From contig NC_023754.2 in assembly GCF_000499845.2 (NCBI RefSeq), positions 10,012,584-10,076,583 of the forward strand: DNA of 64,000 nt, written 5' to 3'. How positions within the stretch are numbered: the stretch's first letter is position 1; each line of letters starts with the position of its first letter. Both the position numbers and the translations under genes were made by a program. Source of the stretch: Phaseolus vulgaris (taxonomy: Eukaryota > Streptophyta > Magnoliopsida > Fabales > Fabaceae). Below the pieces are notes generated by a model that was given only the letters and a program-made list of their open reading frames with translations, made no database searches and was not told the DNA's origin. Below, in pieces: positions 22,630 to 35,385 of the stretch.

Positions 22630-24620
22630 TAGCACAGACACGGACACGAACACTTATACGATACAGAGACAGGATAATGAGATACGTATAATCTCTAAAA
22701 TATCAAACATTGGGACACAAATCTATATATTATATAATTATGAATTTATAAATTGACAATAAAAATTTATGTACACAAGTATATTTCAGTTTTGTTTTTT
22801 TGAGCAGAAAGATGTTTTTCTTAATTGATTTAAAATGATTTTTTCCTTAATTTTATAATCATACTAAAGGTTTATATAATAAGTTTGAGTTTTTAGAAAA
22901 TTAATGTATTTTTCCTTTTAAAATTATGTTAGAACCAATGTTAAAATTGTCAGAAATCCAACAAATACTTTTTGAATTGAACACATCAACGATATGTATT
23001 CTATGAGTGTCAGTGTCTAATACGTGTGTAAACACAACATTTAAGGGAAGTGTTCAAGTCTCTAGAGATTGAAATTAAATTTAACTATTTAAATTTTTAT
23101 TTTTCAAGTATTCTTTGCAAATACAAAAGAAAATTATTTTTACATGAAAAATAGTAAAAGATCGTGTATAAGAAATATTATACTAAAAAATTAATATTTT
23201 ACTATTAAATTGGTTAAGAGAGAGTTGTTTTTTCTTCTTCTTATAAATGGAACTAATCTAATTTAAAATCACAAACACTCCTAAAATTTTAGGAGTAAAA
23301 TACTTTTATTTTAGTTTTTAAGTTTTATTCATTACAGGTATAATCTAATATAAGTCGTAGAATACAAAACGTGATAAATTGAAAGTAAAAAAATTAATGA
23401 AAATAGTCAGTCTGTATTTAAATATTTAGAAGTTTAAAATTCATTAAAGATAAAAATATAAATCCCTAAATTTCTTTTTTACCAATTATCTAAAAAAATG
23501 TCGAATTATAAAACCTATTTCTATTATTTTGTATCATCATTTATTTTAATCAATAATTTTAATAAATATTTACAATTTAATAAAAAAAGTTTAATATCTA
23601 TTATTCTATAATTTTTTTTTAATTTATTCAAATAAATTTTTTAATACCTATTATTCTTATAGAACAACCTTCATCTTAAAATGAATCAGGTAAGTGATAA
23701 GTAACTGAAATAACGCTATATTTTTTGAATAAAAATAATATTATATGGTTATGAATTTTATTTTATTAAATGTATTTAATTGAATTTAATGAATAAAATA
23801 AAGATTATATATAAAATTAAAATAATATTGGACATAAAAGGAGGAAATTATTTACATTAACTTCATATTTAATAGTGTGGTTTTATACAGAAATGGAAAA
23901 AGTTGATACTTTGGAAAGTTGTAGTTTTATATAATTTTTTTTATCAACAATAAATTAATAAATTAATATGAGACACTTTAACAATAAATTAATAAATTAA
24001 TAGAAAAGACTTTAAGAATGTTTTAACTCTTATACACAAACTTTTCTTTTACTTCAAGATATCCACAATTTAAAACATACTATGTAAAACACCATGTAAT
24101 TCAAAATTGTTAAATTACTAAAAAGAAATAAAAAAATAGACCTGCCTAAAATCATCTCTAGCAGTTATGAAGCTCAGACACTTCTTTTAAATAGTGTGTC
24201 AGTGTCGGATACTCGTATCGGACATCGACACTCGTATGACACTTGTAAGACAAGTATCCGTGAAATGTCCAATTCAAAAAGTATTTATTGGATTTCTGAA
24301 AATTCTAGTCCAATTCTAAGATAATTTTAAAAAGGAAAAATACATTAATTTTCTAAAAACTCAAACTTTAAACTCAAATTTTGTATAAATTTTTATTATG
24401 ATTATAAAAATAAGAAACAAATACTTTTTGAATCAATTGTGAAAAACATCCTTCTATTCCAAAAAATAATGTAGAACATACTTGTGTACATAAATTTTTA
24501 TTGTCAATTTATATAATTCATAATTATATAATATATAGATTCGTGTCCCCGTATCTTACATTTTAAAGATTATACATATCTTCGTGTCCGTGTCGTATCA
24601 ATGTCCGTGTTAATGTTTGT
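22630..24620. repeat. Long imperfect inverted repeat (about 430-bp arms)
   Basis: The left arm (about 22630-23050) and right arm (about 24180-24620) are reverse complements of each other. Shared blocks include ATCTATATATTATATAATTA, AAAAATTTATGTACACAAGT, TTAGAAAATTAATGTATTTT and GTGTC-rich ends. The roughly 1.1-kb loop (23060-24180) is AT-rich without ORFs. Candidates are a Mutator-like or foldback element without transposase. I could not define end points or a target duplication. Confidence 0.72.
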
Positions 24621-24719
24621 ATTGATAAACAAAACTCTGTAGTGGAAAAGAGCTCAGAAACAGAACACCCTTGCCTCCTACATCCTAAAAGGCTTCAGAT
24701 TCTATAAACCTGAGTTGCA

Positions 24720-25005
24720 ACATTGCCTCAACATTTGATGGCAATGAAAAGAACGGTTCTGGGCCTTTGTACCCATGCATTCACTCTTCCTTCAACTTTC
24801 AATCTCCATACCTTGATTTGACCTTGAAGATATGTTGATTCAAACTGTGGCCGCATTTTGATCTTTCGTAGTTTCAGGAAAGCCCCTAGCCACGTCTATG
24901 ATCAACTCTATCCCTCTGCCATTGCTTTTGTACAATTCAACAATTTCTTGCCTTAAAGGTGGATGTTCAACGATTACTCCATAGCAAACTCCTATTGATT
25001 TTGCA
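24720..25005 (-). pseudogene. Beta-1,3-glucanase (GH17) fragment
   Basis: On the minus strand from about 25005 the frame reads AKSIGVCYG, the start of mature GH17 enzymes, then LRQEIVELYKSNG. It jumps to GIELIIDVARG and DQNAATV, followed by a stop where the family has Trp. About 25 residues between KSNG and the IEL segment are deleted relative to the usual enzyme. The tail (TVLFIAIK) weakly resembles the next part of the family. The catalytic Glu regions are absent. Family call rests on motif memory; fragment status is clear. Confidence 0.65.
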
Positions 25006-25414
25006 CCTTAGATAACTCACTCTTCCTCCATCTCCCATTCTCCACACCAAACTCCCCTATTGAATTCTTAATGTTATTCTCCTTTGAGAACAGGATACCA
25101 TAGCCAACCTCTGTAGCTTCGTTTTTAATGATTCCCCTCCACTTAGATGCCGCCCCCATGTTATGCAGTAGGATATTATACACCAGTTTGTTCCCCTCAC
25201 ATGACAGCCAATTCCATCTTCACCGTTTGTTCCCTTGCACCTCCTATAAGCTAGGATTTCCACCACACCACACCTACCCTCTGTTCTTATTATCCCTTTG
25301 GATCTCCTGATCCTTGACCAACTTCAACCAAACATCCTTCACTTTGCCAGGTTGAAGTTCATCAAGTCGTAGCTAACCACAACCAATCAATTCAGATGAT
25401 CGTTTTTCTTTTTT
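25006..25414. other. Unassigned sequence between two gene fragments
   Basis: Open frames of about 63-69 codons exist on the minus strand but match no family I recognise. It may be part of the same captured or duplicated gene debris. Confidence 0.4.
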
Positions 25415-25685
25415 ATCAGCAATATTCAGATGATCGTAACCCCTCAGAATCTTAAACTTTAACATTTTTGTGTTGAGTGGTCAAGTCTTCAACAACAAAT
25501 TCAAAGTGTTCATTCCAAATTGGATTCAAATCATTGTTAATTGTCTTGCTTTTCTTCATTCTGTCAAATAGAGGCCGTATGTATACTACAGCATATGGAT
25601 ATGATTTTCCAATGATATCCTTGTTTGTTAATTCCTTTGCTTGCACAAGTTTTACTTCTAATATACCCACAGGCTTCAACTGCAA
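25415..25685 (-). pseudogene. Synaptotagmin-like C2 domain fragment
   Basis: Minus-strand reading gives LKPVGILEVKLVQAKELTNK, then IIGKSYPYAVVYIRP, SKTINNDLNPIWNEHFEFVV and EDLTTQH, the first C2 domain of plant synaptotagmin/NTMC2 tethers that bind lipids at ER-plasma membrane contacts. The calcium-loop Asp of the usual GKSDPYA is Tyr here. A stop (TAA) follows VKV at the usual YDDEG position, with DSEGLRSSE continuing after it to about 25415. No upstream SMP domain is present, so this is a pseudogenic exon. Confidence 0.82.
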
Positions 25686-25776
25686 ATCACTCTTGGAAGT
25701 AAACTTGTAGGCTTATCAGCACCAGCACCAAATCCTCTCAGATTTCTAATCACCATTATGCATAATTGGTCATAAA

Positions 25777-26043
25777 TATTGGAATATGGTCTCCATGACC
25801 CACACTATGCAGCACAGTGATCTTCCTTGTTGCTTAATCGTGTGTGACAGATGGCACATGTATTGAATTATGATTGTGCGGTGGACGCATTAGATTATGC
25901 GGTGGAAAAGAGAAAAGGGGTAAAGGATAAGATGGAAGAAAAATTGTATTATATTCATATGTATAATGAGAAAGGAATACAAGGTATATATAGGCTCTGT
26001 TAAAACAGAAAAACAGAGTAACAAAATCTCACAAAACTCAATA
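25777..26043 (-). repeat. 3' LTR of the 25777 Copia
   Basis: Begins TATTGGAATATGG and ends AAAACTCAATA on the plus strand. Minus-strand TATA box CTATATATACC near 25983-25994. Confidence 0.92.
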
Positions 26044-26056
26044 TCCCCCCTCAAGC

Positions 26057-29000
26057 TTAGTGGTAGATGTTGATCAACCCAAGCTTGGAAATAGCAGAAA
26101 TAAAATCACCACGTTCAAGTGGTTTTGTGAGAACATCAACAGTTTGATGGTTGGAGGAGATTGACAGCAGCTGGAAGAGTTTGGATTGTAGTTTTTGACG
26201 TACAACATGGCAATCTATCTCTACGTGCTTCGTTCTTTCATGGAAGCTTGGATTGTGAGCTATATACCTTGCGAATTGATTATCACAATAGACAACAGCT
26301 GGGGTTTGGACCTTTATCTTGAACTCATCGATCAAATACTTTAGCCATTGAATCTCACAGGTTAAAGTAGCGAGGGCACAATATTCTGCTTCGGATGATG
26401 ATCGCGACACAGTAGACTACTTCTTGGATTTCTAGCTAATCAGCGAAGAGCCCAGAAAAACACAAAAACCGGTTGTTGATCGCCTAGTTTGTAGACAACT
26501 TGCCCAATCTGAATCACAGTAACCTTTAAGTTGGAGATCAGAACTGGCCGAGAAGAAAAGCTCTTGTCCAGAAGTTCCCTTAATGTAACGTAGAACTCGG
26601 TGTGCAACACTGTGATGTTCTGAAGTTGGTGCCCGCACGAATTGACTTAAAAACTGGACACAATAGCTTATGTCGGGCCTGGTATTTGTAAGATATAGTA
26701 GCCTCCCAATGAGTCTTTGATAAGTAGTAACATCTTTTATGGGAAGTCCTTCTTGAAACATGTTCTTTGTATCCTTCATCATAGGTGTGGCACAAGGTTT
26801 AGCAGCAAGTAGACCAACATTGTTGATGATGTCTAGAGCATATTTCCTTTAGGAAAAATGAATGCCCTTATTAGATCTGGCTATCTCGAGACCAAGAAAA
26901 AACTTCAAATCGTGTAACTTGTTCTATATCTGATATAGATTTTCTTGCAAGAATAATGTCATCCACATATACCAGTAATATAGTAAAATTGTTTTAAGAG
27001 TTTCTTATGAATAATGAATGATCATAAACAGATTGAGTGAAACCAATTTTGTTAAGAGAAGAAGTAAGCTTAGCAAACCATTGTTGACTTGCTTGTTTCA
27101 AACCATATAATGATTTTACTAGCTTGCAAACCTGTCCACCTTGATGCCAGGTGGAGGTAGCATGTAGACTTCCTCATTTAGATCCTCATGCATAAACACA
27201 TTGTTCACATCTAGTTGCTTAAGGTGCCAGTTCTCTGTGGCAGCAATGGCAAGGAGCATTCTTATAGTTGTAAGTCTCCAGGTAATCTATTCCTTCTAGT
27301 TGTGTATACCCTTTCGCGACAAGTCTTGCATTGTACCTTTCTATGTCACCCTTCGCATTGTATTTTATCTTGTACACCCACTTACATCCAGTGGGTTGCT
27401 TACCGTGGGGAAGGTCAGTGATAATCCATGTTTCATTTTCTTCCAAGGCTTTAATTTCTTTTTTCATGGCTTCACACCATTCATGTTTTTGTATAGCTTC
27501 ATTGTAATTATGTGGTTCTTCATTAGAAGATATAGCTAAAACATAGTTAAGGTTTTTAGTAGTTAGATTGCCATAATCAAGATATGTAGATAGGGAATGA
27601 AGGACTTTACTAGAATGATTTAGTCGTTTGGTGTCAATGTGACTAGAAAGTTGGCAATGATAGTCCTTGAGATAGCTAGGAGATCTCCTATGTCTATAAG
27701 ACCTTCGCAAGCTGTTTTCTTCAGTAGTATTCTCCTCGATTTGATCAATATGATAACTCTCATTCGTGTCAACAGGTTCAAAATTAAAATCAAAAGCATC
27801 AATTTGCTGATTACCATTTTCTTTGTTACAATTATTATTTTCAGTATAGGGAAAAACATATTCATAGAAGTTTACATTTCTTGACACAAAAATCTCCTTA
27901 TTATGAACATCAAACACAACATAACCCTTCATACCGGTTTTATATCTAAGAAAAATACATTTTCTTGCTCTTGGATCTAGCTTAGATGTATTTCTTTGCA
28001 AACTTGAAGCAAAACATAAATATCCAAAAACCATTAAATTTTGAAGATTGGGTTGTTCTTTATATAACAAATCATAAGGTGTTTGCATCTCGAGAACATC
28101 AGTAGGTATTTTATTTATTAGATATGTGGCATACGTCACAACATAGGACCAAAAAACAACAGGAAAATTAGACTGAAATAAAAGACTACGTGTAACATTC
28201 AAAATGTGCTGATGTTTTCTCTCAACAATAGAGTTTTGTTGTGGTGTTTCCACACAACTAATTTGATGTAGGATACCCAAACTTTCATACAACGTGGCAC
28301 AAGCAAACTCATTTCCATTATCATAACGAATGGCCTTTATGACAGTATTAAACTGATTATATATAAGAGTAATGAATCTACTTAAGGCATCCCTAGTTTC
28401 AGATTTTGCTATCATAGGATAAACCCAAGTGAACCTACTGTGATCATCCACTATGGTAAGAAAAAAATTGTGACCTGGCATAGAAGCAGTCCCAAAAGGG
28501 CCTCATATATCCACACGAATCATATCCAACATGTTTTTAGTACGAGTACTATTATGAGTGAAAGAAAGTTTGTGTTGCTTAGCATAATGACATACATCAC
28601 ACGGTTTATTTTCATAGAAACTAATATAAGGAAAAATGTTACTCATATGCTGTAAAACTCTATCAGATGGATGTCCCAGCCTCTGATGCCAACTATTCTT
28701 CGTAACACTTTGGTCTGGATGGTTCAAATTTCCTGTAGTATTGATAGTGACTTCATGCTTTGATGTATCTATAAGATATTATTCCTTTGTTCAGGCTAGC
28801 ACATCCAATCATCTTTAATGATTCCGCATTTTGAATCTGACAAAACTCAGAAGTAATAGTGATTTTACAGTTATGATTTTTAACCAGTTTTTGCACAGAA
28901 ACAAGATTAAAAGAAAATTATAGTACATATAATACGTTATATAGGAAAAAAATTTCAAATAATGCTATTGTTCCATCATAGTAAGCAACAACATGTGAAC

Positions 29001-29145
29001 CATTTGGAAAACTAATACGAATAGGATTTATTCTGCGAAAAGTCAAAAAATTATTTATAGAATAATTGCATGATTTGATATATCTGACCTTGTGTGAATT
29101 GATTCCTGTTATATGCGTCTGACTTATTTGCTTGCTCCTCTTCAA
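26057..29145 (-). pseudogene. Copia pol (protease remnant, integrase, RT, RNase H)
   Basis: From the right: protease remnant (PIRISFPNGSHVVAYYDGTI, 29145-28918) lacking a recognisable DSG active site. Then the pre-integrase zinc region (WHQRLGHPSDRVLQHMSN, CDVCHYAKQHKLSF). The integrase in the 420-codon frame 28481-27219 shows VDDHSRFTW, RYDNGNEF and NSIVERKHQ, so its three acidic residues are present. RT starts with HEWCEAMKKEIKALEENETW and [13 protein letters not shown], then frameshifts. The RT active site VYVDDIIL is at about 26953-26973. RNase H pieces include GYCDSDWASCLQTRRSTTGF and RSSSEAEYCALA, ending DVLTKPLERGDF near 26100. Confidence 0.88.
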
Positions 29146-30136
29146 CTTTCATATTCTTATCCATCACAGCATTGTTTGTAACTCTTTCATTCTTTTCACC
29201 TTTTTGTTTATACCAAGGGGGAAACCCATACTTGAAATAGCATTCATCTATGGTATGATTCAGTCTGTGACAATGTGTACACTGCTTACCATTGTTTTGA
29301 TACCTGAATTTTCCTCTTCCTTGAGATCTACTAGTGTTGCTGCGAAACGTCTTCCAATTTCCTTGATTGTCTGAAAAATTAAATAGGGCTTTGCTATTCA
29401 TCTTCACATTACCTTTATTCACCATCTCATTGCCTGGCAGTTGCCGTTCTTGTTGGATGAGGGAAAAAATACGATTTATACTGGGTAAAGGCTCCATTAG
29501 CAAGATTTGTGTCTTAACAGTAAGATAAGTATCATTAAGACCTTTTAATAAACACAAGGCGTACTCAGATGTGTTTGGTTAATGCACAACTGGATTTGAT
29601 CTTGCACTCGCAATCAAGAGTTGGCCGTAGTGCTTCAAGCTCTTCCCATAAGATTTTCAAATCAGTGTAAAATTCAGTCACTGTTCGTTCACCTTGCCTC
29701 ATGGAATGTATTTCTTGAAGAAGATCTGAAATCCTGAAAAGATATCCTTTTGAAAAACGTTCACGTAAATCTTCCCAGAGTTCCCTTGCATCCTCTATGT
29801 AAACCACACTCTGCGCAATCTGTTCACTGAGGGTTCGTGTTACCCATGATATAACCATCATGTTGCACCGTTCCCACGTTTCTTGAAGAGAAGTACCTGT
29901 TTCTAGAGTGGGCAGAGTGCCATCAATGAATTTGTGTTTGTTCTTTGAAAGAAGTGCATGACGCACAACCCTACTCCATGGATGATAATTGTTGTCGTTA
30001 AGCTGAAGATTGATCAAAACGATTCCTGGGTTTTATCTAGCATGCAGATAGTAAGGACTGCTTGGATTCTGAGGGGATCTTGAGTAATGCTTGGATTCTG
30101 GGTGGGATCTTTACTGTGGCTAGTGTTAGCTTCCAT
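29051..30136 (-). pseudogene. Copia gag
   Basis: Probable start at ATG 30136 (MEANTSHSKDPTQNPS). A frameshift near 30040 moves reading into the frame INLQLNDNNYHPWSR, then TWERCNMMVISWVTRTLSEQ and ELWEDLRERFSKG (UBN2-type gag). A stop near 29565 is followed by the C-terminal part (CLLKGLNDTYLTVKTQILLM). The nucleocapsid knuckle CTHCHRLNHTIDEC has the complete CX2CX4HX4C spacing. Confidence 0.88.
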
Positions 30137-30250
30137 CACGAATCACACACAAAAATACAAGAAGAAAAATGTAAAGAAAACACAAGAACCAAAAACAAGA
30201 ACAGAAGAAATAGCGAAAGCAGAGCGGGACTTTAACCCGCTCTGATACCA

Positions 30251-30517
30251 TATTGGAATATGGTCTCCATGACCCACACTATGCAGCACAATGATCTTCC
30301 TTGTTGCTTAATCGTGTGTGACAGATGACACATGTATTGAATTATGATTGTGCGGTGGACGCATTAGATTATGCGGTGGAAAAGAGAAAAGGGGTAAAGG
30401 ATAAGATGGAAGAAAAATTGTATTATATTCATATGTATAATGAGAAAGGAACACAAGGTATATATAGGCTCTGTTAAAATAGAAAAACAGAGTAACAGAA
30501 TCTCACAAAACTCAATA
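30251..30517 (-). repeat. 5' LTR of the 25777 Copia
   Basis: Same length as the partner, five substitutions. The inner edge abuts the tRNA-Met-type primer site and the outer edge the ATAAA duplication. Confidence 0.92.
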
Positions 30518-30522
30518 ATAAA

Positions 30523-31429
30523 CTCCCGCATCAAATATTCGGCTGCCTCAGATCTGCACCACTGTGATTTCAACCAAACCTCATGGCTTCTACTCAAGAT
30601 AGTACCAAAACCAATTAATTTTGGCACCTACACAAGCCTTTTTTCACGCTTTCCACAACCCTTAGCCCTCTTGACCATTCTTGCATTGCCAGTGACCCCG
30701 TCACCACCTCAAATCTAGCACACCTTTGACTCACTTAAGCTCTCTAAAATTGCATTAGCTTTCCCTGCATAATTCAAAACTCCACCCCATTCTAAAAGCT
30801 ACAACCATGCTTCCAAAAAAATAATCCTTCTGAATGCTACCCCATACCAACAGCTCCTGCAGCACCCACCTTCCACCTCCAAAGTTGCATGACTTTTAAA
30901 ACTAAATGCTCCATCTACAACCATGTTTGCAAAAAAAAAAAAAAACTGAATTGTGATGCAAGGTCATTGCATAAATGTGTTTACAGCCCCAAGAAAAAAT
31001 CCTTGCAACCAAATCCAGTAGCATATCTTCTAGGCATGCATTCTTCTTGATCGTGTACCACCTTAGCCTTATCCAATTGAATCAAAACCAATCCAAGTAC
31101 ATTCCAAAGATTGCAAGTTGTTAGCAGATTCATATTCTTCATTTAAGAACATGCGATAGACACGAGCATAAAACTGAGTTTATTGTTCATATCCATCCCT
31201 CCATCGCTTCCTACTTGTTTTCCCATCACTACACCCTTTGAGAAGCTTCTCAACCGAAGAAATTCGTGGCAGCGGTGAGTGAGAAGGGCGGCGCAAAGTC
31301 AGTGGTTGTGGGTGAGGAGACGCGGTTGTGGGTGAGGGGAATAGTGAGAGGGAAAGTGCAGTAGTGGTGAGTGAGTGAAAATAGAAAATCAGAGTGAAAT
31401 GTGAGTGAGGGAAGCTAGGGTGCAGGAAT
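30523..31429. other. Unassigned sequence left of a CACTA end
   Basis: Continuation of the DNA into which the Copia inserted. No family recognised on either strand. A 14-bp A run occurs near 30932. An open minus-strand frame (31482-31180) overlaps the CACTA subterminal repeats and is probably meaningless. Confidence 0.4.
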
Positions 31430-31637
31430 TTGACACTAACATATAAGGACGGTTCCAAGGAGAATCGTCTTTGTAAACACACACGCCATACATATAAAGA
31501 CGGTTCTAAAGAGAACCGTCGTGATAAATGCCGAAAATTTGAAAAAAATAACGAAACTGCCCCCGCCTTGCTTATGACAATTGTTCTTTACGAACCATAT
31601 TTATAAGGAGTCATCAATTACATATTTTGTACTAGTG
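31430..31637 (+). mobile_element. CACTA transposon right end
   Basis: Subterminal GACGGTTC/GAACCGTC motifs (about 31447-31522) followed by a TACTAGTG terminus at 31637, whose reverse complement starts CACTAGTACAAAA. The left terminus was not found. It matches the end at 39231 (same TTTTGTACTAGTG). Confidence 0.65.
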
Positions 31638-32229
31638 ATTATATCTTGATAGTTGTTATATTTATTTGGTTTGACTTAAACTTAATTACTATATATTTTT
31701 GTATTTTTTGCATATTGAAGGTAATGAAGAAAATTGTGAAGAATAATGAACTTATTGATGTGTAGTAAAGAAACAATAAATTATGTTTTTTTAACTAATT
31801 TTATCATTATCCTTCAAGATAAATTTTTTGATTATGTAGTTTGAACATATCCATTGAAACATGTGAGAATTCTTGTTAGGCTACTACTATACATAGCCCT
31901 TGTATTGTTATTGTGTTAGATTTTCTCTCTCCTTAAGGATCTTTGTGTGTTGTTGTGTGCTTGATGGTGCATTATCTGCAGCCCACTATTTCCATGGACC
32001 AATTTCTCACTAAATCATCCTTTACTTCATATTACTATCTTCACTATTTATAGTTTCTACACAAATTATGGATTCAATTATATTTATTTTGGTCTATATA
32101 TGTTGTATAAAGTGATATTCTCACTTGGAGATATGTGGCCTTAGTTATGTAATGCTGTGGTTTAAAGACACATAAATAACAATACTTATTCTTTCCATCT
32201 TGAACTTTTGTATGAGTAATTCTTGTAAA

Positions 32230-32450
32230 GTTAAAAAAAAATTATTGCAAATTTGGTCAATACTTTGAGCAACGCTTTTAAAATTGTGGTTGTTATCAGT
32301 ACTTTAGGCAATGATTTAAAATTATCGTCTTTATAAAAATTGTTGCCTATTACAAATGACCACACTTACCTAGACCACGACTAACAAAGCGTTGCCTAAA
32401 CTTTAGGCCACGATTTTATGTTGTTGCCTAAAGTAATATTTGTTGTAGTG
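32230..32450 (+). mobile_element. Second CACTA-type right end
   Basis: Repeated GTTGCCTAAA/TTTAGGCAACG-like motifs in both orientations, ending TTGTTGTAGTG at 32450 (reverse complement CACTACAACAA). A different subfamily from the TACTAGTG ends. No left terminus seen. Confidence 0.55.
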
Positions 32451-34696
32451 TTTTGTTTGTAATATAAATATCTTAATTAAGTTGGTAATTGATATTGAAT
32501 TGTTGTGCAATAAACAAACAAGAGGGTATGAGTGTGACTATTATGTAATGCAATGGATGATATCCATTGTATGAGCCGGTTCTGAAAGAGGTTGGGACTA
32601 GGTAAATGTTTAACTAATTATTTATATCACAAACTATGTCTACTTTATCATCTAATATTAACTTATTTTGTGTTGTAGTATTTTATGGATAGTCAACCAC
32701 TCAATTCCAAATCACTTGATTATGTAAGGATAACTTGGACGACATACTATATCAACTTTTACAACACTATAGGATAAATGACATTAGATTTATTTTATTT
32801 TTTTTCTTTTTCAATTTCATTTGTTGTTTTATTTATTCTTCTTATGTTTCTTAATATTAGTTTTAGTTAATATGCTTTTAGTTTTAGAAAATTTTGACAT
32901 TACATTAATTTACAATTTGATTTGATGTATTACTTATTGTTTTGTATGTTTTATACGTTTTTGTACTTTATTGTTCAGTTTGGTTGAGATTTACTCTATA
33001 CAGGTTAATAAAGAAGGTAAAATTTAACAAACCAAGTGACCTAAAAGGAATCACAACATAAACGATGATTCAAACCAACACCGTCTTCTATGTCTCATAT
33101 AAATAATAGTTAAAGTCACAAACATCGTTTGTGTACTAATAGACAATGATTTTAACCCTAATTGTCATATATCTTTCTGAATTTTTTTTTGACTAATTCA
33201 CAATTAAAATGAGAGTTTGAACGAAAATTTCATCTATATTTTTTGGATACAAACGACGACATCTATTATGAATCGTCCTTTATATACAAAAAAAAATATA
33301 AATAACAGTTAAAATTGTTGTGTATAATTATTATTTTTTAATGACAATTTGATAGACAACAATTAGTAGCCGTGGTAAGTCTTTTAAAACTATCTAAATC
33401 TCCATACTAGATATTCTTCGATTCAATAAATCAACCCTCCTAATTAAAAAGGAATGGAGAAAAGAGGATAATATGATGTAATAAAAAGGGAAAATAATAT
33501 AGAAAGAAGAGTTTTCTATGCATGCAAAACACTTTTCTACATTTTGGTTCACGCATGCATGTACACTAGTCTATCATGAGAGTTTTGCATAAGTTTGGTT
33601 GCATTGTAAACCTTCATAATTTGATTATGTGTATTTGGAGTTTAGATAGATGCCAAATAAATCTCAATTATTGACTTCCATAGCAGACCAAATGAACAGT
33701 ACAGGTAGAGCTCAAATTGCACACGATTCAACATTGTTATGGTAAAGAATCAAAGACAAACAAAATAAGTGTCTTATATATGTGCCTAGAAACCTCCCCT
33801 AGATGTGCTTGTGAAAAATAGAGAAAAGAACAAGGAGAGATGCCACAATTAAAGTACATCTCCCAAGGGCTTCACATTGGCTTCATGTGGTTGATAATAA
33901 ACCTAAGGTTTTAGGGTACATGGTTTGAAAATGATGTTATTATTGTATTTATTATTGTATCTAGGGTTGTCAAAATATAAATTCAACTACTATATAAATC
34001 TGATAACTGCATATAAAAGCGGTTGAATCACTATTTTATTTAATTCCTTTCAATTTAAATTATTTTATTTTTAAATATTTGTTTCAATCAAGAATTCGAA
34101 ATTTATTAAATTTTAATTTCCTTATGCAGATAAAATCTTTAAGTGGTCACTCAAATTATTTTAACATTGAAAACCTATAATAATTCAAAACAATCCGTTC
34201 TCGATGTTATTTTTTAGATAGAGTCCATCAAGATTTTTGACTTGATATTGAAAACAACTTTTCTTGAATGATATAATAAGTTAAGACTATTTTGGATAAT
34301 ATCAGTTACAATTATTTTGACTCATGACTTAATGTTATTTTTTCAACATTGTTATTGAGGTTATTTTTAATTAACTTTTCGATCAATACTGGCTAACAAA
34401 ATTTCTCAAAGATTATCAAATCTTTTCGAGTCGATGTTAATAAAAATTTGATCAACTTTTAACAAAAAAAAAGAGTTAAAAAATAGTATTTAACTTTATT
34501 AAAGTGAAACAAACACTAACTCTTAATTTTAAAATTTAAATATATTTTATAGTTACAGTAGATTAGGTCGACAAAAACTTTACATGAGCTAAAAAATAAC
34601 AACTTCTACTTGTCTCTCTTAACAATTTTGAAAACTTAAATATAGTGATATTAATATCACTATATTAATTTAGAAATTTTAAAAATTTAATTATAT

Positions 34697-34972
34697 TTTG
34701 TCATTACTAAAAAATCATTAAATAAAAATTAATTTTAAAAAAAATTAATTATTATATTAACAAAATTAAATACTAATTTATAAACTAAAAAAATTATTGA
34801 TATTTAAATTAGTTTTTATTATTGATAAATTATTTTTAAATTGGTATTTAGTTAGCCATTAAGTTTTTATCCATCAATTATTTAAATTTTAAAGTTGGTA
34901 ACTAAAATTTTGTTAACTAATTATATATCAATTTAAAATTATTTATTATTTTTAAAATTAATTTTTGTAGTG
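34697..34972. repeat. AT-rich dispersed repeat, copy B (CACTA-type terminus)
   Basis: Ends AATTTTTGTAGTG at 34972. The ends are partly inverted copies (AAAAATTAATTTTAAAA on both sides), so this is probably a CACTA-derived MITE. Blocks shared with copies A and C. Confidence 0.55.
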
Positions 34973-35385
34973 TAGTTAAAGTCCTAAATTTAAAATATAA
35001 AATATTTTATTGTCTATGTGTACTAGGATGAAAATAGTTTCCTACTTCATTTTCAAAATTCCGGTATTAAACTCTTAATCTTGTTCATTACTTTAGGATC
35101 AAAGTAGTTTGCTACTTATTTTTTGAAGTTCATCTTTTAAAACTCTTAATATTTTTCTCTCTTTCAAGTTCTTTTATGCAGAAGAAGTCTTATTCATTTC
35201 CCACATTATCTGTGTCGGAGGTCACTGGAGTAGAAGCCATAGTTTATGATTACAATAAAGCTATAACATAATCTGCTAAAACTTTTTCTGTCTGATCACA
35301 TCACATCCAAGTTATTGCATTTTCTGCTTCAAACACCTTAAAAAAGATCAGCAGCTGCACTTCCAACACCTTCAAGTTCATACAA

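Larger units (their letters stand above)
25777..30517 (-). mobile_element. Copia retrotransposon with 267-bp LTRs and TATTG...CAATA ends
   Basis: 4741 bp with perfect ATAAA duplications (25772-25776 and 30518-30522). Both LTRs are 267 bp (25777-26043 and 30251-30517) and differ at five sites (about 1.9%). The primer site TGGTATCAGAGC (minus strand) abuts the right LTR at 30239-30250 and the purine tract is at 26044-26055. Gag, integrase, RT and RNase H are in Copia order. Frameshifts and stops disable it. Confidence 0.93.
31638..35385. other. AT-rich intergenic DNA with CACTA relics
   Basis: No gene recognised across 3.7 kb. It contains a CACTA-type end at 32450, degenerate ACGACG-type motifs at about 33050-33380 and an AT-rich MITE-like copy ending at 34972. 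The last 400 bp are the 3' flank of the dioxygenase gene. Confidence 0.5.

Noticed and set aside
24640..24660. CTGTAGTGG near 24650 as a CACTA end pairing with 31637
   Set aside because: It has right-end orientation like 31637, so it cannot be the left terminus.
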